64,000 nucleotides of DNA, from positions 2,604,001 through 2,668,000 of the forward strand of contig NZ_CP116477.1 of NCBI RefSeq assembly GCF_028335745.1, given 5' to 3'. The notes under the pieces were generated by a model, which worked only from the letters and a program-made list of their open reading frames with translations, made no database searches and was not told where the DNA came from. How positions within the stretch are numbered: position 1 is the first letter of the stretch; every line of letters begins with the position of its first letter. The stretch is from Pectobacterium sp. A5351. GTDB taxonomy: Bacteria > Pseudomonadota > Gammaproteobacteria > Enterobacterales > Enterobacteriaceae. Positions 26,708 to 35,000 of the stretch are shown piece by piece. The position numbers and the translations under genes were made by a program.

Positions 26708-28411
26708 TTATATTTTAAAAAACTTATCATCTTCACTTAATTCGAGAACTGTGTACTGCTCTATAAAATCAGTGTCTACTGATGACAGTTTATCTTTCAA
26801 TATAGACAATATATATTGACCATTTATAGATGATGCAATATCAAATAATGTTTTTATTTGGTTGGCATGTATGGCTTCAATTCCATCATGCGCAATGAAT
26901 CTTAATGTTTTTGAGTTATTTTCTTCTTGTGTTGAGAGATAAGCGAGGTCAAGTGCTGAAACCTGAGCTTTCTTTTTACCTTCACCTTGATTGCCTTTAC
27001 TTTTAATTGCACCTAATGGCTCAACTTTAAAAACATAGTTCCCTTTGCTTTCATCATAACTTAGTATATATTCTTCATTATATAATTCCTTTGTATATTC
27101 AGAAAAATATTTATTGAAAACAGATAGTTTTTCGTTAAATCTTTCGAGATTCAAATCGATCTCAGAAGCAACTTCATTTAGCTTTACTCTAGCTTTTTCT
27201 ATTCTTTCTTCATAATCCAAAATTTGGTTTAATGAACTTTCAAAGCTTCCCTTGTTTTCATAAAGTTTGTTAACATCCTTCTGTATTATCTGAAGGTCAC
27301 TTAATGACCCTAACTGAGATAATTCCCTCAAGATACGAGACTCTTTCTCGAGCCATATATTTAAATTTCTTTTTACCTCATCAATATTTGTAACCAATGA
27401 TTCCATTTGAGAATTAATAAATTCAACTTTCTTCACTATCATCTTATTGTGAAAACCAAGTGCCTCTTCAAAGGTTTTACTTATATTAACAACTCTGATA
27501 GTAACTTCTTCGTAAAGCTTTTTTAATTCGTCAGGATCAGTATTATCTTGCTGTTCAAGAAGATCTTTTATCGCTTTATCATTTAAACTTCTTTTCATTT
27601 CAAGAGCAGACAGATCTAATGATAGTTGAGATACTTTTAATTTTATAGCGTTAATTTCATTCATTTGTGTAGAATAAGATTCACCTAAATTGTAATTGGT
27701 GATATCTTTTTCCTTCTCCTTAATTTCCCTTTCAATAACAGATAATGATTGTTCTATTGAATTTTTGGATCTTATTTTCAGAATGACATCAAATTCTTTT
27801 TCAATTTTTTTTAGTTCTTTCCCTATTTTTTGTTTTTCACTAAGAATATTAGCATTGTCAAAACCAAATAGGAACAAGTTAAGTGTTTCATAATCAGCCA
27901 AAGACGCCATTTGTAATGTTTTTAATGCATTAGACATCTTTTCAGTTGAGTTTCTAATAAAACGGGACATGATTTGTCTGAATGTCGGTTTCAGCGAAGA
28001 ACTCAAAAATAGATTGAGTTTTAAAGCATCATGGAATGAAGACAGATTGGTGAAAACCGTACCATTTATAGTGGCGTGAATCTTTGAGTTAGCACTAATT
28101 ATTCGACTAATAGTTAATTCACGATTACTAGTTGTATTTAATATAATCGTGAAGACAATTTCATTATCAACCAAGAAACTCTTTATCTCTGAATCTTCGG
28201 TTTTAAATTCAGGATCTATATAAAAATTTTCTTGTTTGGCTCCCAAGCAGAAATCAATTGCTCTCAAAGCTGTTGTCTTACCTACGCTATTCCCTGTTTC
28301 TGATTTTTTTACTGTACTTTTATCCAGAATTAAGTTCACACCATTATGAAAAGTAATATCTCTAATCACACCAAGAGATTGAGAGTAAACCTCCAGTTTT
28401 TTTAAAAACAT
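26708..28411 (-). CDS. SMC-like ABC ATPase of an ABC-three-component system (DUF2326)
   Basis: 567 residues. Walker A lies in GNSVGKTTALRAIDFCLGA (around residue 42). A long Glu/Lys-rich coiled coil (residues ~185-430) separates it from a C-terminal half with SALDLAYLSTQEE (signature-like) and RFIAHDGIEAIHANQ (D-loop/H-like), the DUF2326 arrangement. This is the ATPase of ABC-3C operons, predicted nucleic-acid-guarding conflict systems. It overlaps the middle component by ten bases. Base composition is clearly more AT-rich than the chromosome on the left, a sign of transfer. Which trigger it senses is unknown. Confidence 0.8.
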   Translation of the reverse strand: MFLKKLEVYSQSLGVIRDITFHNGVNLILDKSTVKKSETGNSVGKTTALRAIDFCLGAKQENFYIDPEFKTEDSEIKSFLVDNEIVFTIILNTTSNRELTISRIISANSKIHATINGTVFTNLSSFHDALKLNLFLSSSLKPTFRQIMSRFIRNSTEKMSNALKTLQMASLADYETLNLFLFGFDNANILSEKQKIGKELKKIEKEFDVILKIRSKNSIEQSLSVIEREIKEKEKDITNYNLGESYSTQMNEINAIKLKVSQLSLDLSALEMKRSLNDKAIKDLLEQQDNTDPDELKKLYEEVTIRVVNISKTFEEALGFHNKMIVKKVEFINSQMESLVTNIDEVKRNLNIWLEKESRILRELSQLGSLSDLQIIQKDVNKLYENKGSFESSLNQILDYEERIEKARVKLNEVASEIDLNLERFNEKLSVFNKYFSEYTKELYNEEYILSYDESKGNYVFKVEPLGAIKSKGNQGEGKKKAQVSALDLAYLSTQEENNSKTLRFIAHDGIEAIHANQIKTLFDIASSINGQYILSILKDKLSSVDTDFIEQYTVLELSEDDKFFKI

Positions 28412-28641
28412 ATGATAATGTCCCCTTGATTATTAACATCAACCAAATCCAACAAATAAAGCCAATCTAATGTGTACATATACTGAGCAAATGTGATTTT
28501 TTTGTTCACGGATTTTTTAAATTTGTCAAAAAGATATATGCTATCAATTACCATTGATGGTTCATTTTTAATACAATGCAATAATTTAGCACCCAAATAA
28601 TAGATAGTCTGATCGGGTTTTAGGCTGTCAGATAGTATCAT
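28402..28641 (-). CDS. ABC-3C middle component (MC6-like)
   Basis: 79 residues: MILSDSLKPDQTIYYLGAKL ... MVIDSIYLFDKFKKS ... ITFAQYMYTLDWLYLLDLVD. A compact winged-helix-like protein of the size and pattern of ABC-3C middle component 6 (ML-x-K-P-x-x-x-x-x-x-x-G-A-x-L-L at the start, LDWLYLLDxV near the end). I start at the ATG at 28641, which overlaps the stop of the upstream gene as ATGA; the open frame extends 24 bases further. Confidence 0.75.
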   Translation of the reverse strand: MILSDSLKPDQTIYYLGAKLLHCIKNEPSMVIDSIYLFDKFKKSVNKKITFAQYMYTLDWLYLLDLVDVNNQGDIIICF

Positions 28642-29228
28642 AATGGTTTTTCCAACACTTTGCATTCAACAAACGCATGGAAAACAATCAACTCAGAATG
28701 TATTGCTATTTCTTCAATACTACAATTAATTGATGATATAGACTTCGCACATGTGTTATTTATGTGCTCTATAACACAATCAATTATTTCATCAGAATTT
28801 TCCTTTATTATATCCCTTCTAATCCCCTCTACTTCATCTCTTCTCTTCCCTTTTACAAGTTCTTTGTTTTTAAGAAGAATTTCACCAACACAATCTTTGT
28901 ATTTGGAATTTATATATTCAAGTGATGTTTCTCTAGCCGATGCTCTAGATTCATTTAGCGTCGTGTATGCCGTTTCTATCATGGATACGTAGGCGTAATA
29001 ATATTCTATTTTTTCTCTGTGTTTAATTATGTCATTGAATTCTATTTTTCTTTCAATATCATAAGATTGGTAATTATCAGATGGTACATCTTTTCTTGGT
29101 GTGCTGGATAATATTGAAACTAATTGCATAAATATAGAAGGGGAACGTACAACATCTACAATTGAATCTTGAATCACAATCTGAGTATTATGGGAACCAA
29201 AACCTCCTTTCTGAGAGATCTCACTCAT
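28638..29228 (-). CDS. ABC-3C C-terminal-domain protein
   Basis: 196 residues. The short head MSEISQKGGFGSHNTQIVIQ is followed by a helical body ending CAKSISSINCSIEEIAIHSELIVFHAFVECKVLEKP. Position (first of the CTD/MC/ATPase trio), size and the helical C-terminus with an ALDILVAxAFxxCKVLE-like ending fit the CTD proteins that couple an effector to ABC-3C ATPases. The start overlaps the stop of the upstream small membrane gene by eight bases. No catalytic domain is visible, so the effector may be the upstream membrane protein. Confidence 0.65.
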   Translation of the reverse strand: MSEISQKGGFGSHNTQIVIQDSIVDVVRSPSIFMQLVSILSSTPRKDVPSDNYQSYDIERKIEFNDIIKHREKIEYYYAYVSMIETAYTTLNESRASARETSLEYINSKYKDCVGEILLKNKELVKGKRRDEVEGIRRDIIKENSDEIIDCVIEHINNTCAKSISSINCSIEEIAIHSELIVFHAFVECKVLEKPL

Positions 29229-29472
29229 TTTTTTCATCCTTGTCTGTATTAACGTTTCCAAAGTATACATTTTGATTATTCTTTGAAAAAGCGCCACCTT
29301 TCTGTTTGACAACGTGTCCAGAAGGCGTCTTACCCACGACAAAAGTACCTATAAAAGTCAAAAGTAAACCTAATGCCGTAAAATACCATGTTGTATTATT
29401 GGAAAACCAAGCTGAGACAAAAGCAGTGATACACCCTAATAAACTCAGTATCCTAATGATTTTTTTAGCCAT
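29221..29472 (-). CDS. Small two-helix membrane protein heading the ABC-3C cassette
   Basis: 83 residues starting MAKKIIRILSLLGCITAFVS. Two hydrophobic helices (residues ~5-24 and ~29-45) are followed by a polar tail HVVKQKGGAFSKNNQNVYFG. The tail shares KGG plus an N-x-Q element with the head of the next protein (QKGGFGSHNTQ). Genes overlap by eight bases, which argues for tight coupling. It may be the membrane-acting effector of the system; this is inference. The ATG at 29472 is chosen as the first after which the protein looks like a membrane protein. Confidence 0.55.
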   Translation of the reverse strand: MAKKIIRILSLLGCITAFVSAWFSNNTTWYFTALGLLLTFIGTFVVGKTPSGHVVKQKGGAFSKNNQNVYFGNVNTDKDEKNE

Positions 29473-29670
29473 TTCGTATCTGCTATGTGTATACGCTGTA
29501 TCAACGCAGCGGAGTGAAAGCCTCACTCAAAAATGTGTAAATTCAATATCTCATACACATTAGTTGGTTACAACACATACATGCCTATCATGCCCGCTAT
29601 ACGTATGCAATCCTAGTATTATTATAATGTTTGTTCTGAAAGACCGTTCAATTATAGTTTTAACACCCAA

Positions 29671-29702
29671 AAGTATAAGTGAGGATATCCTCACTTATAC
29701 TT
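29671..29702. repeat. Perfect 32-base palindrome
   Basis: Sixteen-base arm AAGTATAAGTGAGGAT followed directly by its exact complement. It lies 199 bases upstream of the first ABC-3C gene and 99 bases from the att-like core. As a dyad without loop it suits a dimeric DNA-binding protein, or it could form a cruciform or a T-ended hairpin. Confidence 0.9.
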
Positions 29703-29800
29703 CCTACCATTCACATAAAGCGGTGGTCACTCTGGTGGTCTTGACAAAAAGAAAAATTGAGTTTAGCTTACTTATTAGCCAGTTACTGGCAAAGGCGATC

Positions 29801-29817
29801 CCAGTCAGAGGAGCCAA
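29801..29817 (+). other. tRNA-Asn 3'-end sequence, HPI-type attachment core
   Basis: CCAGTCAGAGGAGCCAA is the last 16 bases of enterobacterial tRNA-Asn plus one A. It equals the 17-base direct repeat that flanks the high-pathogenicity island of Yersinia and E. coli at asn tRNA genes. The rest of the tRNA is absent; upstream only ACTGG of the T-arm is kept. It therefore looks like an att site of an element that once used a tRNA-Asn locus, now inside a proL island. Confidence 0.8.
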
Positions 29818-29822
29818 TTTAG

Positions 29823-29857
29823 AAAATCCCGCTTAAAGAAATTTAAGCGGGATTTTT
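29823..29857 (+). terminator. Rho-independent terminator next to the tRNA-Asn att core
   Basis: Perfect 15-base stem AAAATCCCGCTTAAA / TTTAAGCGGGATTTT around GAAA, ending in a T-run. It starts six bases past the att core, as expected for the terminator of a tRNA-Asn gene that was copied together with the att sequence. Confidence 0.88.
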
Positions 29858-30241
29858 GCTTTTCAACATCTTATCCAACAAATTCACGTGCAAAACATTC
29901 CTGATGCCCCCCGTTTTCCTTCTGCATCGTGAGAATGTGGTGGTCAGATTTGTGGTCAAGTTGGTTCGATCCCAGAGTGCCCCCCAAATGGCGCTTAATG
30001 ACTCAAATATCCACAACGTAACGGTATCCGTAGAAAGTGGATCACTACATCGCGGGAAATGCTCTGCGGCTGGTTAGCCGTGCCAACGAACCGCTGCCAC
30101 GGCAAGTAAAGCTATCGACGGAATAATCCTTTCAACACGGCTGTAAACTTACAAAGAAGCAAGTTACGCGTGGAAAATATTCAATTTCAGGGAATGGCTA
30201 ATTTGGGGGCGGGATGTTTCGCTGTATAGCTGAGTGTCATG

Positions 30242-30667
30242 CTAGCAGGCTCTATCGCCGTCAGTCCATCGCTTGATATCACTTATATTTGGCGACCTGA
30301 TGCCCGTACTCAAAATATTCTTAGTGGTGTATAGATTGATCTTAGCTTTATCACCACCATGGTTTGCTATCTCAATTAGCGTGTTGTTAATCAGCAGCCC
30401 TTCTGAAAGAAACTTTTGATTGATCTCGCCTTCTTGACGCTCGCCGTCAAACTCGCTAAATACGATGACCGGATTTCCTGAATATGATTGATACTCCAGA
30501 CATTGCCTTGCCATGTACCTTAGCGTTCGATAAGTATCGGAGGACCCCGTCTTGCTAATGAAACTGCCGTCTAAAGATGATTGGCTGTTTTTTAAATCGC
30601 TTACGGTTATGGCGCATCCGCTGAGTGATATAGAAAATAATATTGTAACCAGGGGAAAATATTTCAA
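30242..30667 (-). CDS. Putative lipoprotein
   Basis: 141 residues. The signal MKYFPLVTILFSISLSGC ends in lipobox LSGC (Cys18), so the protein should be lipid-anchored in the envelope. The mature part has a predicted mixed fold (SDTYRTLRYMARQCLEYQ, NPVIVFSEFDGERQ) and a second Cys at the C-terminus. I recognise no named family. It lies 63 bases downstream of the end of the sensor kinase gene in the same direction and could belong to the same regulon. Confidence 0.7.
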   Translation of the reverse strand: MKYFPLVTILFSISLSGCAITVSDLKNSQSSLDGSFISKTGSSDTYRTLRYMARQCLEYQSYSGNPVIVFSEFDGERQEGEINQKFLSEGLLINNTLIEIANHGGDKAKINLYTTKNILSTGIRSPNISDIKRWTDGDRAC

Positions 30668-30729
30668 TTTATGCTCCAGTATTCTGGTAAATGTCCTACT
30701 CAGAGTTGTGACTAAAATGGTGATTTTTT

Positions 30730-32118
30730 TCAGGCGGAATGGTGATTTGGGAAGTCAACAATAACCATGAGTCCACCTTCTGCTGACGTGCTCAGGAAAA
30801 CACGACTGTTGTGTTGCTGCGCAACCGCTTTGACTATTGCAAGCCCCAATCCGCTCCCACTTTGTATCTGATTGGGATCACGAAAGAATCTGTCGAACAC
30901 CCGCTCCCTCAATTCAACCTTGATGCCTGGCCCTGCGTCTGAGATACGCAGTTGAGTGGATGTATCTAACGATCGTACCTCTACCTCAACCCGCCCGCCC
31001 TCAGGACTGTACTTCACGGCATTTTCAATCAAGTTGTCGATCAGTGACATCAGGCGTTCCCTGACACCCGTAATCCAGACTTCATCATGAGAATAGAACT
31101 CCAGCTCAATTCTGCTCTCCGCAGCTAGCGGTGCCAGCTCAGCCATTCGCTCTTGAATGAGCGTGGTCAGCGGCACAGGCTCCATAGCCGTGTCAATGCG
31201 CGCTTCACTGTGCATCAGCAACAGCAACTGATTGACGAGACGAGCAGCACGGCCATTGCTGCGAATAATCCCTGCAAGTAATTCCTGTTGACTAACGTTG
31301 CTTGCATCGGACTGTAAAGCCTCAACGTTGACTCGCATTGCAGCCAGCGGAGTACGCAACTCGTGTGCGGCATCGGCAATGAAAGTCCGCTCCCTTTCAG
31401 TGCTTTCTCGTACCCTGGCAAGGAATATATTAATCGCGTCCACTATTTGGCGAAGTTCCTTATGCTTTGGAACTGCTTTTAAGGGAGAAAGATCTTCTGG
31501 TGTTCGCAAGGAAACTTCATTTGCCACTTTGTTCCAGGGGCGCATTGCAATGCGGATTGACAGCCACGCAGGAAACAAAAGAAAAGGAATGCATACCAGC
31601 AGCGGTAATATGTAATATCCGCGCGAGTTCAGGTATATGAAGAAGTTCCAACCTCCGGCAGGCGTGACCAGAGTCACCTCTGTGTCGGAATGACCAGACT
31701 TCAGAGTACGGCTAGTCCAGGTTCGGCCGTTACTCTGCATATTCTGAATCATCCCATAATCGGTGTTTGTCACGCCTACTGGAGCGCCATCAGATGAATA
31801 AATGATCTCTTTATTCTTCCGAACGATTAGGCTGATTGACATTTTTGGGTCTTCACCTCCGCCATAACCTTCCCGCAGCGCCTTGCTGAACGTTTCCAGC
31901 ACATCGGTTAGATCGTGCGGGCGATCCCCCATACGATCCACCACTGTCAGAATGGTTTCATAGGTTTTGCTGCCTGATAGCATTGGAGGGCTACGTAAGT
32001 TATCCCATAAAATGTAGGTCAGAAAAATACACCAGAGCAGCGTGAGTAATAGCATCTGGGCGATCATAATTCGCCGTACGAGCGTTGGGATTCTCAGATT
32101 GCGCCAAAAGTTACGCAT
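30730..32118 (-). CDS. Two-component sensor histidine kinase (QseC/PmrB-like)
   Basis: 462 residues. Helix 1 (MIAQMLLLTLLWCIFLTYIL), a periplasmic sensor part of ~135 residues, helix 2 (YYILPLLVCIPFLLFPAWL), a HAMP-like linker, the phosphoacceptor box FIADAAHELRTPLAAMR, the N box NLIENAVKYSPEGG and G boxes DAGPGI and GSGLGLAIVKAV. I start at the ATG at 32118, which shares one base with the stop of the response regulator (TGATG). The ligand is unknown. Confidence 0.88.
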   Translation of the reverse strand: MRNFWRNLRIPTLVRRIMIAQMLLLTLLWCIFLTYILWDNLRSPPMLSGSKTYETILTVVDRMGDRPHDLTDVLETFSKALREGYGGGEDPKMSISLIVRKNKEIIYSSDGAPVGVTNTDYGMIQNMQSNGRTWTSRTLKSGHSDTEVTLVTPAGGWNFFIYLNSRGYYILPLLVCIPFLLFPAWLSIRIAMRPWNKVANEVSLRTPEDLSPLKAVPKHKELRQIVDAINIFLARVRESTERERTFIADAAHELRTPLAAMRVNVEALQSDASNVSQQELLAGIIRSNGRAARLVNQLLLLMHSEARIDTAMEPVPLTTLIQERMAELAPLAAESRIELEFYSHDEVWITGVRERLMSLIDNLIENAVKYSPEGGRVEVEVRSLDTSTQLRISDAGPGIKVELRERVFDRFFRDPNQIQSGSGLGLAIVKAVAQQHNSRVFLSTSAEGGLMVIVDFPNHHSA

Positions 32119-32795
32119 CAACCTGCCCCCTTCTGAATGGGTACGGTGTCAATGACAAACCCCACGCCTCTCACCGTTCGCACATAGCCGTCACCGATTT
32201 TGCGACGCAAATTTCCCATATGTACATCGAGCGTATTGCTCATATTTTCTTTTGTACCGAAGATCCTTTCTTCCAGAAAACGACGTGTCAGAACGCGGTC
32301 AGCGCGCAACATTAATGTTTCAAGCAGCGCGTATTCACTTGCCGTCAAATCAACATGACTCTCACTCACTGTCACGCGACGCGTCGGCACATGGAGAGAT
32401 AGCCCTCGAATCTCTATCACCTCATTCTGAAAACCGTAACTGCGCCGCACAAGTGCTCTCACCCTGGCCAACAACTCAGCGAGAACAAAAGGTTTAACAA
32501 GATAGTCGTCTGCACCGGCATCCAGCCCAGTTAAGCGATCTTGCAGAGTGCCCCGAGCCGTCAGGATGATGACAGGGATCCCCTTGAACTGCTGACGCAG
32601 ACGCGTCAGCAGGCTCATTCCATCACCGTCGGGTAGGCCGAGGTCGAGCAAGACCAGTTCTGGCACGCATACATCGAGTTGATGCAGAGCATCCACTTTA
32701 CGGCGAACCCATATGACATCTAATCCTTGGTCTGTCAGGGCAATACGTACGCCATTGCCAAGATCGATGTCGTCTTCGATTAGGAGAATTTTCAC
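32118..32795 (-). CDS. OmpR-family response regulator (QseB/PmrA-like)
   Basis: 225 residues with a receiver domain (acidic pair DD at 8-9, phosphoacceptor Asp51 in VLLDLGLPDGDG, Lys in YLVKPF) and a winged-helix Trans_reg_C domain (TASEYALLETLM, SNTLDVHMGNLRRKIG, VRTVRGVGFVID). It is the first gene of the two-gene regulator operon and is divergent from the ompV-like gene, its most likely target. Confidence 0.92.
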   Translation of the reverse strand: MKILLIEDDIDLGNGVRIALTDQGLDVIWVRRKVDALHQLDVCVPELVLLDLGLPDGDGMSLLTRLRQQFKGIPVIILTARGTLQDRLTGLDAGADDYLVKPFVLAELLARVRALVRRSYGFQNEVIEIRGLSLHVPTRRVTVSESHVDLTASEYALLETLMLRADRVLTRRFLEERIFGTKENMSNTLDVHMGNLRRKIGDGYVRTVRGVGFVIDTVPIQKGAG

Positions 32796-32999
32796 AATAG
32801 TGACTTTATCAGCAGTGAATGAAGAACGTCTGAAGAAAAAACGGTATCAGGAAATCTATCAGGTTTGCAGAACGGGTACTTACTTCAGTATTTCTTCATT
32901 TTTAGCTCATGAGAACTTCAGGGTCAGCATTCAAACTGAGCGTTCTGACGTTTAGAACCGCTTGTATCGTAGTCAGTTGAACCCACAAGGACTTCCTTA
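32796..32999. promoter_or_regulatory. Divergent promoter region, response regulator / ompV-like
   Basis: 204 bases between the two divergent start codons. It should hold both promoters and the regulator's binding sites, but I can mark no repeat pair with confidence. Confidence 0.4.
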
Positions 33000-33836
33000 A
33001 TGAGACACATCGAACTGAGTCATAAGTTCCTCCATTCACTCTCGGGGCGTACCCTGAAAAAATCGTTGTCGGGATTTATCCTGGCGTTACTGGCCACCCC
33101 AATACTGGCAGCAGGACAACAACAGGGTAACCAGTTGACCCTCGGGGGAGGCGCGGATGTTGCACAACGTTATTCTGGTTCGGATGAAAACCGCGTCACG
33201 ACGGCCCTGGTAATTGATTACGCTATGGTAAATGGTTTCTTCGTCAGTACCACGCGTGGTATCGGTTACGGTAACAGCATCGGCAAATTTGATTACAGCG
33301 CTGCGCTGAGTTATCGCGCAGGCCGAAAGGATCGTGACGTGGACAGCGACTCGCTCAGCTACGGTAGCGACGACTTGCGCGGTATGGGTGACGTCAAAGG
33401 CTCGGCTATCAGTGTGCTTGGCCTAGGATACGAGGTCACCGACTGGCTTAATTTGCAATTGCAGGCTGAGGTACCGGTTTCTCAGCGAAGCAATGGTGAG
33501 GCCCTGCATTTCAGCATTGTCAGCCCGCTTTATACGTCATCGAAAAACTCTGTGACGCTGACGCTGACCAGTAGTTGGGGAACCAGTAAGTACATGCAGA
33601 CTTACTACGGAGTAAGTGCTTCACAGTCGGCCGCATCGGGGTTTACTCGATATGATGCCAAGTCTGGAATTTATGCCTACTCACTGAATATGGACTGGAC
33701 GCACAAGCTTAATCAAGACTGGAGCGTAGTTGCCGCAGCAGGTTTTACGCAGTTGGCTGGTGACGCACGAAATAGTCCAATTGTTCAACGAAAAACATCG
33801 CCCACGGGCAGCCTGAAGGTGACATATAGCTTCTGA
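33000..33836 (+). CDS. MipA/OmpV family outer-membrane protein
   Basis: 278 residues. A long N-terminus ends in a signal peptide (SLSGFILALLATPILAAG). The mature part is a beta-barrel with alternating hydrophobic strands, the family start NQLTLGGGADVAQRYSGSDE and the terminal aromatic signature SLKVTYSF. MipA/OmpV proteins are porin-like barrels or scaffold proteins, often controlled by an adjacent two-component system, as here. The true start may be a later ATG or GTG, since the first ~25 residues precede the signal peptide. Confidence 0.85.
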   Translation: MRHIELSHKFLHSLSGRTLKKSLSGFILALLATPILAAGQQQGNQLTLGGGADVAQRYSGSDENRVTTALVIDYAMVNGFFVSTTRGIGYGNSIGKFDYSAALSYRAGRKDRDVDSDSLSYGSDDLRGMGDVKGSAISVLGLGYEVTDWLNLQLQAEVPVSQRSNGEALHFSIVSPLYTSSKNSVTLTLTSSWGTSKYMQTYYGVSASQSAASGFTRYDAKSGIYAYSLNMDWTHKLNQDWSVVAAAGFTQLAGDARNSPIVQRKTSPTGSLKVTYSF

Positions 33837-34017
33837 TCGTTGTTCGACGTGTACTTCGCGGTAGCTTGTGGCTAGGCGCTGTCAATAAATTCAAATTCGC
33901 CCCCGCCCCAGTTCAGATAATGGGGCACTACTCAACTTACCATATCGCCTCGATTATGCCATGTCACTCAGCGCTATGTTAATAACTATACTTAATTTGA
34001 GGAGCAACAAATGAATT

Positions 34018-34199
34018 TAAAACTGACGCCCTTTGAGCATCCAGTCCGCGCCGATTTTCGGGTTCAGGTCGATATCCACTTCATCCTGATAAAATACCGG
34101 ATGGGGCGACAGCTTCCGGGCGACGGTCTGTTCGATGGCGAGTCGCTTTTCCTCATAATGCGGGTCTTTGATTTTCAGTGTTGGCGCGGCTTTGCGTCA
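34018..34199 (-). pseudogene. IS630-family transposase fragment
   Basis: On the minus strand the frame RKAAPTLKIKDPHYEEKRLA ... LSPHPVFYQDEVDIDLNPKI ... GADWMLKGRQ is an internal piece of an IS630-type transposase, including the first catalytic Asp region (YQDEVDI). No other part of the element is present. It abuts the mobC fragment at about 34200. Confidence 0.75.
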
Positions 34200-34200
34200 G

Positions 34201-34650
34201 ACAATAAGCTGGTACTCCTTGAACCGAAAGATGATAGCGATACACCGCAGACTCCTCAGCCTTGAGGAAAAAGGCGGTACAGGCTGGCTTAACGGCGACC
34301 GGGGAGAGTTTATGTCGCGATACCCGGGTATCCGGCACAGACCGGACGGCATTATTACCTTAAGCAGCGGTGCCATCGTTGCAGTCGAAACAGAGCGGTT
34401 GATGAAAACCCGCGCCCGTTACATCAGCATCATTAACAGTCATCTCGCCGCCAGCGACGCCGGACGCTGGCACTATGCGATGTATGTTATGCAGAACAAC
34501 AAAACCAAAATCGCGCTCATCAGGCTGTTTGACAGTATCAGGACAGTGGTAAGGAACGGAATTTCGGTTCCGTTTGATGCGAAAAACCGGGAGATGTTTC
34601 TCTTCCGCACGACAGACGAACTTGAACAGGCTCCCGTCAGCGACGATTAA
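34201..34650 (+). pseudogene. MobC-like replication-relaxation protein, C-terminal part
   Basis: The frame SWYSLNRKMIAIHRRLLSLE ... GDRGEFMSRYPGIRHRPDGI ... AVETERLMKTRARYISI ... DELEQAPVSDD encodes ~150 residues resembling the end of MobC-type replication-relaxation proteins of mobilisable elements, including the PDG-VETE segment. The N-terminal DNA-binding part is lost at the junction with the IS630 piece. A shorter remnant of the same gene precedes ccdB copy 1. Confidence 0.55.
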
Positions 34651-34683
34651 AGGCATGCCTGTTTAACCGCACAGAAAGAAACG

Positions 34684-34998
34684 TCAGAACCCGTCGATGA
34701 GGAAGTCTAGTGCCGCCTTTACCTGAGTACGGTACTGCGACGCATCACAAAACACCGCACCTAGGGCCTGGACAGGGATACTTGCCAGCTCGTGGGTCAT
34801 TACGGCGTATTCTTTGCCGTCCGTCAGCCTGACGACGGGGACAAGGCGCTCCGGCCGGCGGCCTGCCGGATACTTTTCAATCGGGAGCAATGGGATCACT
34901 ATCCGACGATTCAATTGCCCAATAATATCGCTCGTGACATCGAGCAACAGCGGGTAAACGACGCTTTTCCCGGTATTACCGTATACGGTGAATTGCAT
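34684..34998 (-). CDS. ccdB: CcdB-family toxin (copy 2)
   Basis: 104 residues, differing from copy 1 at very few positions (IEKYPAGRR for IERYPAGRR, VKAALDF for IKAAIDF). Intact frame with the same two-base gap to ccdA. Two intact, near-identical toxin-antitoxin pairs would each help hold the flanking DNA. Confidence 0.9.
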   Translation of the reverse strand: MQFTVYGNTGKSVVYPLLLDVTSDIIGQLNRRIVIPLLPIEKYPAGRRPERLVPVVRLTDGKEYAVMTHELASIPVQALGAVFCDASQYRTQVKAALDFLIDGF

Positions 34999-35000
34999 GG

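Larger units (their letters stand above)
29473..30241. other. Non-coding segment with palindrome, tRNA-Asn att-like core and terminator
   Basis: 769 bases between the ABC-3C cassette and the lipoprotein gene with no credible gene; the open frames at 29564-29836 and 29856-30077 have no family character. The left part should hold the promoter of the ABC-3C operon. It also holds the sites listed separately at 29671, 29801 and 29823, and four GTGGTC boxes around the att core (near 29723, 29735, 29939 and 29952). Confidence 0.5.

Noticed and set aside
29962-29985. tRNA-like 3' end (GGTTCGATCCC followed by GTGCCCCCCCA-like bases)
   Set aside because: The T-arm does not pair fully and no acceptor or anticodon partner is present upstream; too weak to call a tRNA or a second att site.
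29564-30077. Two plus-strand frames of 90 and 73 codons
   Set aside because: They cross the palindrome, the att core and the terminator, and show no family character.
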